A stretch of DNA of 16,211 nucleotides, taken from NCBI GenBank assembly GCA_019752245.1, contig JAIEMH010000215.1:1-16211 (forward strand), written 5' to 3'. Origin of the DNA: Flavobacteriaceae bacterium (GTDB lineage Bacteria > Bacteroidota > Bacteroidia > Flavobacteriales > Flavobacteriaceae). Of the stretch, positions 1-8,939 are shown in pieces. Every line of letters starts with the position of its first letter. Within the stretch, counting starts at the first letter, position 1. The notes below the pieces were generated by a model that had not been told where the DNA came from, made no database searches, and saw only the letters and a program-made list of their open reading frames with translations. Made by a program: the position numbers and the translations under genes.

Positions 1-1
1 T

Positions 2-1267
2 TTTACTGGTGAAAAATATGGTGGTTCAACCTATTGGGATACAGAAGCTTATTGCATTCCTTTCTACATGGCTACTAAAGACCAACAAGTAGCTAGAAAC
101 TTATTGACTTATCGTTACAATCAATTGGATAAGGCTATTGAAAATGCTGGTAAGTTAGGATTCAAAAATGGCGCTGCTTTGTACCCAATGGTTACAATGA
201 ATGGCGAAGAATGTCATAATGAGTGGGAAATTACATTTGAAGAAATTCACAGAAACGGAGCAATAGCTTTTGCAATTTTTAACTATTATAGATTTACAGG
301 TGACTATTCTTATATTCCAGAAAAAGGATTAGAGGTATTAATCGGAATTGCTCGTTTTTGGCACCAAAGAGCCACATATTCTACTTACAGAAATCAGTAT
401 GTAATATTAGGAGTTACTGGTCCAAACGAATATGAAAATAACGTAAACAACAATTTCTATACTAATTATTTGGCTAAATGGTGTATAGATTATGCTATTG
501 AACAAATTGCTAAAGTAGAAAGCGACTATGCCTCAGATTTCACTAGAATAATGAGCAAGGTAAATTTAGACAATGCCGAAATTGCACATTGGAAAGCCGT
601 TGCTGACAATATGTATTTTCCGTTTTCAGAAGAACACGATGTTTATTTACAACAAGATGGTTTCTTAGATAAAGAATTAATTAAAGTACACGATTTAGAT
701 AAAAGTCAACGTCCAATAAATCAAAAATGGTCTTGGGACAGAATTTTACGTTCGCCTTACATCAAACAAGCAGATACGCTTCAAGGATTTTATTTCTTCG
801 AAGATCATTTTACTAAAGAACAATTAGAAAAACATTTTGACTTTTACGAGCCATTCACAGTTCATGAAAGTTCTCTTTCGCCTTGTGTTCACTCAATTCA
901 AGCTGCAACTTTAGGAAGAATGGAACAAGCCTATACGTTCTACTTAAGAACTTCTCGTCTTGACTTAGACGATTACAATAAAGAAGTAGAAGAAGGATGT
1001 CACATTACTTCAATGGCTGGAACTTGGATGAGTATTGTAGAAGGTTTTGGAGGAATGCGCGTTAAAAATGACACACTACATTTTGAACCTAAAATTCCAA
1101 AAGAATGGGAAGGTTATTCGTTCAAAATTAATTTTAGAAACCAAATAGTTAAGGTTGCTGTACATCAAAACGAAACAACATTTTCACTAGAAGGAGATAA
1201 TGAAATTAAAGTATTTGTTAACGGAAATGAAGTTTTAGTAGAGCCAAATAGTTTGGTAACTGTATAA
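2..1267 (+). CDS. Maltose phosphorylase, GH65 (5'-truncated by window edge)
   Basis: The frame is open from the first complete codon at position 2, so the first ATG (68) is internal and the true start lies upstream. About 421 C-terminal residues are visible; GH65 phosphorylases usually have about 750-780. GH65 hallmarks: STYWDTEAY near visible residues 9-17; GVTGPNEYENNVNNN, whose Glu (visible residue 143, codon 428-430) aligns with the family's general acid; IKQAD; the phosphate-site stretch SSLSPCVHS; and EGCHITSMAGTW. The final ~60 residues form the small C-terminal beta domain. Known family reaction: maltose plus phosphate gives glucose plus beta-glucose-1-phosphate, normally in the cytoplasm. 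It precedes three secreted alpha-glucan hydrolases, which supports maltose over trehalose or kojibiose as substrate, although those phosphorylases share the fold and cannot be fully excluded. The beta-phosphoglucomutase, sugar importer and SusCD genes expected in such loci are not in the window. Confidence 0.93.
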   Translation, partial: FTGEKYGGSTYWDTEAYCIPFYMATKDQQVARNLLTYRYNQLDKAIENAGKLGFKNGAALYPMVTMNGEECHNEWEITFEEIHRNGAIAFAIFNYYRFTGDYSYIPEKGLEVLIGIARFWHQRATYSTYRNQYVILGVTGPNEYENNVNNNFYTNYLAKWCIDYAIEQIAKVESDYASDFTRIMSKVNLDNAEIAHWKAVADNMYFPFSEEHDVYLQQDGFLDKELIKVHDLDKSQRPINQKWSWDRILRSPYIKQADTLQGFYFFEDHFTKEQLEKHFDFYEPFTVHESSLSPCVHSIQAATLGRMEQAYTFYLRTSRLDLDDYNKEVEEGCHITSMAGTWMSIVEGFGGMRVKNDTLHFEPKIPKEWEGYSFKINFRNQIVKVAVHQNETTFSLEGDNEIKVFVNGNEVLVEPNSLVTV

Positions 1268-1286
1268 AAACTATTAAAAAAAACCT

Positions 1287-1339
1287 TTAAGGCATGTAAG
1301 AACATATAAGAAAAACTTAAATGATCTTATGTGCCTTAA
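1287..1339. repeat. Imperfect inverted repeat (hairpin) between GH65 and GH13 genes
   Basis: The 90-nt gap contains ttaaggcatgtaag (1287-1300) and cttatgtgccttaa (1326-1339). The reverse complement of the second matches the first at 12 of 14 positions. A second possible pairing uses catataag (1303-1310) with cttatgtg. There is no T tract, so it does not look like a strong terminator; it could be an RNA processing or stability element between the cytoplasmic GH65 and the secreted enzymes, or one copy of a dispersed intergenic repeat. The function is inferred, not shown. Confidence 0.5.
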
Positions 1340-1357
1340 CTGTTAAAACAAAAACCA

Positions 1358-3190
1358 ATGAAAAAAATTATCTTTTTTTTACTAGTTTCATCGCTATCTT
1401 TTGCTCAAATTGACCGAGTTGAACCGCCTTTTTGGTGGAGTGGCATGAATTTATCAAGCGTGCAAATTATGTTCTACGGAAAAAATATTGCCCAATATGA
1501 TGTTTCTGTTTCCAATTCACTAGTAATTGAAAATATCAAAAAAACTGAAAACCCAAACTATGTTTTTGTAACTATTAATACAAAAAATAGTCCAGTTCAA
1601 GATATAGTTTTCTCTTTTAAAAGTAAAAACAAAGTTGCTTTCACAAAAAATTATTCGATAAAAGAAAGAAGAGAAAATTCAAAATTTAGAAAAAGTTATG
1701 ATTCCTCAGACATGATTTATCTTATAATGTCAGATAGATTTGCCAACGGAAATCCAAATAATGACAGTTCTACTCTAACTGTTGAGAAAGCAGACAGAGC
1801 AACTCCAGGCGGAAGACATGGTGGTGATATTGAAGGGATTATTAAAAATTTAGATTATCTAAAAGAATTAGGCGTTACTGCAGTTTGGCCAACACCAATT
1901 TGTGAAGACAACGACAAAGCTTATTCCTATCATGGTTATGGTCAATCTGACGTTTATAAAATTGATCCTCGATACGGAACTAATGAAGATTATGTTAGAA
2001 TGAGTGCCGAATTACACAAACGCGGCATGAAAAATATTATGGATTACGTCACCAACCATTGGGGTGCACAACATTGGATGATTAAAGACTTACCAACTTA
2101 CGATTGGTTACATCAATTTCCTGGTTATGCACAAACCAATTATCATATGACGACACAATTTGACTCAAATGCTTCAAAAGAAGACGCTAAAATGTGTATG
2201 GATGGATGGTTTGTAAAATCAATGCCCGACTTAAATCAATCCAATCCATTAGTCTTAAATTATTTGACTCAAAATGCTATTTGGTGGATTGAGTACGCCG
2301 ATTTAGATGGTTTTAGAGTAGATACTTATTCTTACAACGACAAAGAAGGAATTTCTAAATGGACTAAAGCTATAACAGATGAATATCCTTATTTCAATAT
2401 TGTTGGTGAAGTTTGGATGCACAGTCAAGCTCAAATGTCCTATTGGCAAAAAGATAGTAAAATTGGCGCTATTCAAAACTTCAATTCCAATTTGCCAAGC
2501 GTAATGGATTTTACTCTTCACGATGCTTTAAGTGCCGTTTTCAACGAAAATGAATCGAGCTGGGACAAAGGAATGATAAAAGTTTACGACAATTTTACCA
2601 ACGATTTTTTATATCCAAATCCTAACAGCTTATTAATTTTTGCTGAAAATCACGATACACAACGCTTTAATGAAATCTATAAAAATGATTTCAAAAAATA
2701 CCAAATGGCAATGACATTAATTGCAACTGTTCGTGGTATTCCTCAATTATACTATGGCTCAGAGATAGGTATGGCTGGAAATAAAGACAAACTTGGCGAT
2801 GCCGACATTAGAAAAGATTTTCCTGGCGGATGGAATGACGAAAACAACGCTTTCACAAATTCTGGAAGAACAGAAACTCAAAAAAAATATTTTGATTTCA
2901 CTTCTAAACTATTCACTTGGAGAAAAAATAAATCGGTAATCCACAACGGAAAAACTACGCATTACCTACCAGAAAATAACGTTTATACCTATTTTAGATA
3001 CAATGATTCTGAAAGCGTAATGATTGTAATTAACAATAGTAATGAAAAACATAAAATTCAAATTAATCACTTTAAAGAAAATATTCAGAACTTTAAGTCG
3101 GGTAAAGATGTCGTAACAGGAAAAATATTTGATTTGAAAAATGATATTGAAATTGAAGGCAAATCAGTTTTAATATTAGAATTGAACTAA
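1358..3190 (+). CDS. Secreted GH13 neopullulanase/cyclomaltodextrinase-like enzyme (SusA-like)
   Basis: A 610-residue protein hydrolysing alpha-1,4 (possibly also alpha-1,6) glucosidic bonds in maltodextrins, cyclodextrins or pullulan. Residues 1-16 (MKKIIFFLLVSSLSFA) are a signal peptide, so it acts in the periplasm or at the cell surface. Residues ~20-110 fit the immunoglobulin-like N-terminal domain of bacterial cyclomaltodextrinases. The GH13 barrel follows: YLIMSDRFANG (121-131), region I DYVTNH (229-234), nucleophile Asp322 in DGFRVD, acid Glu351 in IVGEVW, transition-state Asp433 in FAENHD. The C-terminal beta domain runs from about 525. All three catalytic carboxylates are present and the length matches SusA-type enzymes. 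The start is the only ATG placed before a clean signal peptide. The next gene follows after 7 nt, indicating one transcript. Exact substrate preference cannot be read from sequence. Confidence 0.93.
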   Translation: MKKIIFFLLVSSLSFAQIDRVEPPFWWSGMNLSSVQIMFYGKNIAQYDVSVSNSLVIENIKKTENPNYVFVTINTKNSPVQDIVFSFKSKNKVAFTKNYSIKERRENSKFRKSYDSSDMIYLIMSDRFANGNPNNDSSTLTVEKADRATPGGRHGGDIEGIIKNLDYLKELGVTAVWPTPICEDNDKAYSYHGYGQSDVYKIDPRYGTNEDYVRMSAELHKRGMKNIMDYVTNHWGAQHWMIKDLPTYDWLHQFPGYAQTNYHMTTQFDSNASKEDAKMCMDGWFVKSMPDLNQSNPLVLNYLTQNAIWWIEYADLDGFRVDTYSYNDKEGISKWTKAITDEYPYFNIVGEVWMHSQAQMSYWQKDSKIGAIQNFNSNLPSVMDFTLHDALSAVFNENESSWDKGMIKVYDNFTNDFLYPNPNSLLIFAENHDTQRFNEIYKNDFKKYQMAMTLIATVRGIPQLYYGSEIGMAGNKDKLGDADIRKDFPGGWNDENNAFTNSGRTETQKKYFDFTSKLFTWRKNKSVIHNGKTTHYLPENNVYTYFRYNDSESVMIVINNSNEKHKIQINHFKENIQNFKSGKDVVTGKIFDLKNDIEIEGKSVLILELN

Positions 3191-3197
3191 AATTATT

Positions 3198-5567
3198 ATG
3201 AAGAAAATAATAGCTTTTTTATTAATTACAACCCTTTCTTTTGCTCAAAATGCAAACCGAAAGTACATTTCGCACACATGGAAAAACAATATATTAGAAA
3301 TTAAAACTAATGATGGCTCATATTTGATGAAGCCATTATCTGACAATATTGTTGAAACATCATTTATACCAACTGGAGAAACCTTCAATCCAATTTCTCA
3401 TGCTGTTGTACCAAGTGAAATAAAAAAATTGCATATAAGCAAATGTGCCAATTTGCCAAATCTAATTGTTTTATCTAGCGAAAACATCAATGTTAGAATA
3501 ACAAAAACACCTTTTAAAATAACCTATTTATGCACAGATAGTGAAATACTTTCTGAGAAAAATGGCTATGTCAAAAAAGATGGATTAGAAACTATTGATT
3601 TCACTATTTCGGATGACGAAAAATTATACGGTGGCGGAGCAAGAGCTTTTGAAACAATGAACCGTCGCGGCAATAGATTACAATTGTACAACCGCGCAAG
3701 TTATGGTTATGAAACCAAAGCCAATTTGATGAATTTTTGCATTCCGGTAGTTATTTCATCTAAGAATTATGCCATTCATTTTGACAATCCTTCTATCGGG
3801 TATTTAGATTTAGATTCTAAAAAAGACAACACATTAACTTACGAAACTATTTCTGGAAGAAAAACCTATCAAGTAATTGTAGGCGATGTAGTTGCAAATT
3901 ATACCGAACTTACAGGAAGACAGCCTTTACCTCCAAGATGGGCCTTTGGGAATTTTTCATCACGTTTTGGTTACCATTCTCAAGAAGAAGTAGAAAAAAC
4001 CATTAAGAAATTTGAAGAAAGTAAAATTCCGGTTGATGCCATTATTTTAGATTTATATTGGTTCGGAAAAAAAGTACAAGGTACCATGGGAAATCTAGAT
4101 TGGCACAAAGATAATTTTCCAAATCCAGATAAAATGATTGCCGATTTAAAGGCGAAAAATATTAAAACTATTTTAATTACCGAACCTTTTATTTTAACAT
4201 CATCATCCAAATGGGACGAAACAGTTACTAAAAAAGTATTGGCTACCAATGCCGATGGAACTCCAGCAACATGGGATTTTTATTTCGGAAACACAGGAAT
4301 AGTTGACCTTTTTAAACCTGAAGGAAAACAATGGTTTTGGGACGTTTACAAACGATTAATCAAACAAGGTATTGGTGGACTTTGGGGCGATTTGGGAGAA
4401 CCAGAAGTTTTTCCTTCAACTGCAATAACAGCAGCTGGAAAAGCCGATGAAGTTCACAACATTTATGGGCATAATTGGGCAAAATTAATTGCTGAAGGTT
4501 ATAAAAAAGACTTTTCAAATCAAAGACCTTTTATATTAATGCGCGCAGGATATTCGGGAAGTCAGCGTTTCGGAATGATTCCATGGAGTGGCGATGTATC
4601 TAGAAGTTGGGGCGGATTGCAAAGTCAAGTAGGAATTTCAGTTCAAATGGGAATGCAAGGAATGGCCTACATGCATTCTGATTTAGGCGGATTTGCTGGA
4701 GATTATTTCGATAACGAATTGTATTTACGTTGGTTGCAATACGGTGTTTTCACACCAATTTTTCGTCCACATGCTCAAGAAGATGTTGCTTCTGAAGTGG
4801 CTTATAAAGATATTGTAACCAAAGAGAAAGCTAAAAAACAAGTAGAATTACGCTATCAATTATTACCTTATAATTACACTTTAGCATTTAAAAACAATCA
4901 AACTGGAAATCCATTAATGAATCCATTTTTAACCAAAAGCGAATCCAATCCGTTAGAATATGATATGAAATCGGATCAATATTATTGGGGAAATAGTTTT
5001 TTAATAAAACCCATAACAAGTCCTAATGTAAAAGAGACTCTAGTTCAATTTCCTGTTGATATTAGTGGTAATTGGTTTGACTTCTATACAGACAAAGAAT
5101 ACAAAGCCAATACAACAGAAAAAGTTGCAGTGACTGAAGATCATATTCCAGTTTTTGTTAACGGTGGAAGTTTTATTCCAATGATTAAAACCATTCAAAA
5201 TACAAGTGAATATTCAATTGATAATTTTGATTTGCATTATTATTTTGACACAACAATGCCTGAAACTATTGGCGAGCTATATAATGATGATGGAACAACT
5301 CCAAATGCTTATGAAAAAGGAGAATATGAATTATTAAGCTTTGGTAGTCATATTTCAAACAATGTTTTAAAAATTAATTTTTATAATAAGGTAGGAAAAA
5401 AATATATTTCAAAAGACAAAAATGTAAATCTAAAAATACATAATATTAAAGCAAAACGCATTTTTGTTGACGGAAAAGAAATTGTAAACAAAACATTCAA
5501 CCAACCATTAGAAATTCCTATCTCTTGGAAAAAAGGAACCTATCCAGAAATTAAAATTGAATACTAA
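3198..5567 (+). CDS. Secreted GH31 alpha-glucosidase
   Basis: A 789-residue GH31 enzyme, predicted to remove glucose from the non-reducing ends of malto-oligosaccharides. A signal peptide (MKKIIAFLLITTLSFAQ, residues 1-17) closely resembles that of the preceding gene. An N-terminal beta-sandwich (about 25-240, with EKLYGGGAR at 141-149) precedes the barrel, which opens near LPPRWAFGNFSSRFGY (244-259). The nucleophile is Asp398 in GGLWGDLGEP; the acid/base is Asp466 in IPWSGDVSRSW; the substrate-site block RWLQYGVFTPIFRPH ends at His525. The remainder forms the C-terminal beta domains. Length and motif order are normal. It lies 7 nt after the first GH13 gene and 3 nt before the second, so the three are probably co-transcribed. 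A related GH31 specificity, such as alpha-1,6-glucosidase or alpha-xylosidase, is possible, but starch-gene context favours alpha-glucosidase. Confidence 0.93.
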   Translation: MKKIIAFLLITTLSFAQNANRKYISHTWKNNILEIKTNDGSYLMKPLSDNIVETSFIPTGETFNPISHAVVPSEIKKLHISKCANLPNLIVLSSENINVRITKTPFKITYLCTDSEILSEKNGYVKKDGLETIDFTISDDEKLYGGGARAFETMNRRGNRLQLYNRASYGYETKANLMNFCIPVVISSKNYAIHFDNPSIGYLDLDSKKDNTLTYETISGRKTYQVIVGDVVANYTELTGRQPLPPRWAFGNFSSRFGYHSQEEVEKTIKKFEESKIPVDAIILDLYWFGKKVQGTMGNLDWHKDNFPNPDKMIADLKAKNIKTILITEPFILTSSSKWDETVTKKVLATNADGTPATWDFYFGNTGIVDLFKPEGKQWFWDVYKRLIKQGIGGLWGDLGEPEVFPSTAITAAGKADEVHNIYGHNWAKLIAEGYKKDFSNQRPFILMRAGYSGSQRFGMIPWSGDVSRSWGGLQSQVGISVQMGMQGMAYMHSDLGGFAGDYFDNELYLRWLQYGVFTPIFRPHAQEDVASEVAYKDIVTKEKAKKQVELRYQLLPYNYTLAFKNNQTGNPLMNPFLTKSESNPLEYDMKSDQYYWGNSFLIKPITSPNVKETLVQFPVDISGNWFDFYTDKEYKANTTEKVAVTEDHIPVFVNGGSFIPMIKTIQNTSEYSIDNFDLHYYFDTTMPETIGELYNDDGTTPNAYEKGEYELLSFGSHISNNVLKINFYNKVGKKYISKDKNVNLKIHNIKAKRIFVDGKEIVNKTFNQPLEIPISWKKGTYPEIKIEY

Positions 5568-5570
5568 ATT

Positions 5571-7226
5571 ATGATCAAAAAAATAAACCCATTTATAATT
5601 GTTGTTTTCTTATTCTTCGGAACTACAATCGCTCAAAAAAAGAAACCTTTTGTTACAAAAACACCTTTTGTTTGGGAAAGCGCCAATGTCTATTTTCTTT
5701 TAACGGACCGATTCAATAATGGTGATAAAACAAATGATCATACATTCAATAGAAATAAATCTACTGGAAAATTAAGAGGTTTTGAAGGTGGTGATATTCG
5801 TGGAATTATTCAAAAGTTAGATCAAGGATATTTTGACAAACTTGGCATCAATGTAATTTGGATGACACCAGTTGTAGAACAAATTCATGATGGTGTTGAC
5901 GAAGGAACTGGTTTTTCTTATGGCTTTCATGGTTATTGGACAAGAGATTGGAGTGCTTTAGACCCAAGTTATGGCACCCAAAAAGACTTAGCTGAATTAG
6001 TTTCAAAAGCTCATGCTCGCGGAATAAGAATTATGCTAGACGCAGTTATCAATCACACTGGACCAGTTACAGCAGAAGATACTGTTTATCCTAGTGATTG
6101 GGCACGAACTTCGCCAAAATGCACTTATACTTCTTATGACACATACATCAATTGTACTTTAGTTGAAAATCTACCCGATGTAAAAACAGAAAGCAAAGAA
6201 AATGTCGCTCTTCCTCCTTTTCTGATTGAAAAATGGAAAAAAGAAGGACGTTATGAGCAAGAAGTTAAAGAATTGGATACATTCTTTTCTAAAACTGGAT
6301 ATCCACGTGCTCCAAAATATTACATCATGAAATGGCTTTCAGATTACATCACCGATTATGGAATTGACGGTTATCGTGTAGACACAGCTAAACATACAAA
6401 AGAGGATGTATGGGCAGATTTTAAAAAAGTATGTGATAACGCATTTTCTGAATTCAAGAAAAACAATCCGAAAAAAGTATTAGATAACAATCCGTTTTTT
6501 ACAATTGGAGAAGTTTACGGATACAATATAGGAAACAAATTAATCTATGATTTTGGAGATAAAAAAGTAAATTATTTTGAAAATGGATTTACAGGATTAA
6601 TCAATTTTGATTTTAGAAATGAAGCCAAAATGAACTATGAAGCGTTATTTTCAAAATATTCAACTATCCTGAACAATGACTTGAAAAATCATACTGTTAT
6701 GAATTATGTTTCATCACATGATGATGGTTGGCCGTTTGATAAAAAACGCGAAAAAGCATTTGAAAGTGGCACAAAATTGTTACTCGCTCCAGGAATTTCT
6801 CAAGTATATTATGGCGATGAAAGTGCACGTTCGTTAGACATTGCAGACGCTCAAGGCGATGCAACTCTACGTTCTTTTATGAATTGGAACGCAATTTCTA
6901 ATGATGTTTACACTCAAGCTGTACAAGAGCATTGGCAAAAATTAGGACAATTTAGAAAAAATCATCCGGCAATTGGTGGCGGAATTCACAGTCAAATTTC
7001 AAGTTTTCCATATGTATTTAGTAGAACTTTTACTAAAGATAAATATTCCGATTCAGTTGTTGTAGCTTTGGATTTGCCTTTCGGACAAAAAGAAATTTCT
7101 GTAGGTAGAATTTTCAAAAACGGTACAAAAGTAAGAGATACCTATTCCGGAAAAACTACAATTGTAAAAGATGGAAAGATCAATATTGAAACTAATTACG
7201 CCATATTATTAATTGAAAAAATATAA
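5571..7226 (+). CDS. Secreted GH13 alpha-amylase
   Basis: A 551-residue GH13 enzyme with an N-terminal hydrophobic signal peptide (to about Ala21-Gln22). The barrel begins at VYFLLTDRFNNGD (40-52). Conserved regions are DAVINH (157-162), nucleophile Asp271 in GYRVDTAKH, acid Glu314 in TIGEVYG, and third carboxylate Asp384 in VSSHDDG. VYYGDES (412-418) is typical of the last barrel strands, and a short beta domain closes the protein. It differs clearly from the upstream GH13: it lacks the N-terminal cyclomaltodextrinase domain and carries a long insert (about 165-245) between regions I and II. It starts 3 nt after the GH31 stop and is followed by a strong terminator, so it is the last gene of the operon. 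Expected role: endo-cleavage of starch or maltodextrin outside the inner membrane. Confidence 0.92.
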   Translation: MIKKINPFIIVVFLFFGTTIAQKKKPFVTKTPFVWESANVYFLLTDRFNNGDKTNDHTFNRNKSTGKLRGFEGGDIRGIIQKLDQGYFDKLGINVIWMTPVVEQIHDGVDEGTGFSYGFHGYWTRDWSALDPSYGTQKDLAELVSKAHARGIRIMLDAVINHTGPVTAEDTVYPSDWARTSPKCTYTSYDTYINCTLVENLPDVKTESKENVALPPFLIEKWKKEGRYEQEVKELDTFFSKTGYPRAPKYYIMKWLSDYITDYGIDGYRVDTAKHTKEDVWADFKKVCDNAFSEFKKNNPKKVLDNNPFFTIGEVYGYNIGNKLIYDFGDKKVNYFENGFTGLINFDFRNEAKMNYEALFSKYSTILNNDLKNHTVMNYVSSHDDGWPFDKKREKAFESGTKLLLAPGISQVYYGDESARSLDIADAQGDATLRSFMNWNAISNDVYTQAVQEHWQKLGQFRKNHPAIGGGIHSQISSFPYVFSRTFTKDKYSDSVVVALDLPFGQKEISVGRIFKNGTKVRDTYSGKTTIVKDGKINIETNYAILLIEKI

Positions 7227-7249
7227 GCTTTAATCTTAGACTGTTTAAG

Positions 7250-7278
7250 AAAAATTGCCTCACAAGGGCAATTTTTTT
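7250..7278 (+). terminator. Rho-independent terminator of the starch operon
   Basis: Stem aaaaattgcc (7250-7259) pairs perfectly over 10 bp with ggcaattttt (7267-7276) around a 7-nt loop, and the T tract runs to 7278. It sits 24 nt after the stop of the last amylase gene. Confidence 0.88.
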
Positions 7279-7322
7279 GTTGAAAATATGTTAAATAATA
7301 AACAAAAACGGAGATAATTTTG

Positions 7323-7330
7323 TATCTTTA
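7323..7330 (+). promoter_or_regulatory. Possible -7 box for the cupin/GDPD/flavoprotein genes
   Basis: TATCTTTA resembles the Bacteroidota -7 consensus TAnnTTTG with one mismatch, 43 nt before the cupin-gene start and just after the preceding terminator. No good TTG-type -33 box is visible at the expected distance, so support is weak. Confidence 0.35.
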
Positions 7331-7373
7331 ATTTAAAAGTTTTTTAAATTATTAAATTCAACAACCACTATTT

Positions 7374-8237
7374 ATGGGATTCAAATATATAGAAATAGAA
7401 AGAGTTGAAAAACTTACAAAAAAAGAGTTCATAGAAAATTATTATAAAAAACAAAAACCAGTTGTGATAACCAATCAAATTGAAGATTGGCCAGCATTCA
7501 CTAAATGGAATTTTGATTTTTTAAGAGAAGTTGCAGGCAACAAGACGGTACCTTTGTATGACAGTCGAAAAACCGATTATACAAAAAAAGTGAATGAGCC
7601 CGATTTCACAATGACCATGTCAGAATATATTGATATTTTAGAAAAAGGCCCAACAGATTTACGAATATTTCTTTACAATTTAATGAAAGATGTCCCTTCA
7701 ATGAAATCGGACATGAAATGGCCAGATCTCGGACTTCGTTTATTAAAAAGTTTACCCTTAGTGTTTTTTGGAGGTCAAGATGCCAAAGTGTTTATGCATT
7801 ACGACATTGATTTTCCTAATATTTTTCACATTCATTTTGAAGGTAAAAAACAATGCGTTTTAGTCGATCCAAAAGAAACAAAATACATGTATCGCCTTCC
7901 CTATTCTTGGATATGCAATGAAGACATTGATTTTGACAATCCCGATTTTGAAAAATTTCCAGCATTAAAAAATGTAAAACCTTACATCACTAATTTGCAG
8001 CATGGCGAAATGCTTTATATGCCCGAAGGATGGTGGCATTACATGAAATATTTAACGCCAGGATTCTCACTTAGCCTGCGTTCATTAGCAGGACGTCCAA
8101 AAAACTTAATTAAAGGATTTGCAAATGTGGCTATCATTCGCCATTATGACAATTGGATGCGAAAACGCAAAGGTCAAGCATGGCTAGATTATAAAGATGA
8201 AGAAGCTATCAGACGCACTAATGCACTTTTAAAATAA
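7374..8237 (+). CDS. Cupin_8 / JmjC-like Fe(II)-2-oxoglutarate oxygenase
   Basis: A 287-residue cytoplasmic protein without signal peptide. An N-terminal FIENYYKKQKPVVIT block (residues 19-33) and DWPAFTKWNF are typical of the cupin_8 family, related to the human hydroxylase FIH. Iron ligands are recognisable as His142-x-Asp144 in MHYDID and the distal His222 in EGWWHYM. Lys159 in KQCVLVDP aligns with the FIH lysine that binds 2-oxoglutarate. The C-terminal ~45 residues are basic and helical. The active-site set appears complete, so it is probably a hydroxylase, but its target (protein, amino acid or metabolite) is unknown. Its stop overlaps the start of the next gene by one base, indicating coupling to the phosphodiesterase. 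Confidence 0.85.
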   Translation: MGFKYIEIERVEKLTKKEFIENYYKKQKPVVITNQIEDWPAFTKWNFDFLREVAGNKTVPLYDSRKTDYTKKVNEPDFTMTMSEYIDILEKGPTDLRIFLYNLMKDVPSMKSDMKWPDLGLRLLKSLPLVFFGGQDAKVFMHYDIDFPNIFHIHFEGKKQCVLVDPKETKYMYRLPYSWICNEDIDFDNPDFEKFPALKNVKPYITNLQHGEMLYMPEGWWHYMKYLTPGFSLSLRSLAGRPKNLIKGFANVAIIRHYDNWMRKRKGQAWLDYKDEEAIRRTNALLK

Positions 8238-8896
8238 TGCTCAAAATTGGTCATCGTGGTGCAAAAGGTTATGTTGCCGAAAACACACTGGCTTCTTTTC
8301 AAAAAGCACTCGATTTGGGTGTTGATGGAATAGAATTGGACATCCATTTAAGTTCCAATGGAAAAATAATGGTCATTCATGACGAAACAATTGACAGGAC
8401 AACTTCTTCAAAAGGATTTGTAAAAGATTTTACTTCGTCTCAACTTCAAAGTTTAGGAATTCCGACGTTGCATGAAGTTTTAAATTTAATAAATAAAGTT
8501 TGCCCAGTTAATATTGAAATTAAAGATAAAAAGGCAACGGAGAAAGTCATACATTTAGTAGAAAAATACATTTCAGAATATCATTGGAGCTATAATCAGT
8601 TTTTCGTTTCAAGTTTTATTTGGGATGAATTAGAGAAGATTTCAAAATTAAATTCTAACATTCTTACAGGTGTTTTAACAGAAGACAGCATTGAAAAAAC
8701 TCTTTTATTTGCACAAAAAATAAAAGCACACTCCATAAATCCATATTTTAAATTATTGAATCTCAAAAATGTTGAAGAAATAAAACAAAACGGATTTAAA
8801 ATCTATACTTGGACGGTAAATTCTACAGAAGACATTATCTTTGCAAAAACTTTAAATATTGATGGGATAATTTCTGATTTTCCAGATCGAATATGA
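8237..8896 (+). CDS. Glycerophosphodiester phosphodiesterase (short cytoplasmic type)
   Basis: A 219-residue GDPD-family TIM barrel. The reaction converts glycerophosphodiesters (from phospholipid breakdown) to glycerol-3-phosphate and an alcohol. Conserved residues: His6-Arg7 in IGHRGA, the EN pair at 15-16, Glu33 and Asp35 in IELDIH, catalytic His48 in VIHDETIDRT, Glu94 in VNIEIK, Trp192 in YTWTVN, and DGIISDFPD at the C-terminus. No signal peptide is seen, and the length fits the small intracellular UgpQ-like group, not secreted GlpQ. The ATG shares its A with the upstream TAA (taatg), so translational coupling with the cupin gene is likely. Confidence 0.93.
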   Translation: MLKIGHRGAKGYVAENTLASFQKALDLGVDGIELDIHLSSNGKIMVIHDETIDRTTSSKGFVKDFTSSQLQSLGIPTLHEVLNLINKVCPVNIEIKDKKATEKVIHLVEKYISEYHWSYNQFFVSSFIWDELEKISKLNSNILTGVLTEDSIEKTLLFAQKIKAHSINPYFKLLNLKNVEEIKQNGFKIYTWTVNSTEDIIFAKTLNIDGIISDFPDRI

Positions 8897-8939
8897 GTTA
8901 CAAATTACAAATTAGCCAATAAATTAAACCTGCCAACAG

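Noticed and set aside
68..70. ATG as the true start of the GH65 gene
   Set aside because: The frame is open upstream to the window edge and encodes the conserved WDTE region before this codon.
2303..2521. Minus-strand 72-codon ORF inside the first GH13 gene
   Set aside because: It lies wholly within a gene with intact catalytic motifs and resembles no family.
3980..4249. Minus-strand 89-codon ORF inside the GH31 gene
   Set aside because: Antisense shadow of the conserved GH31 barrel; no recognisable motifs.
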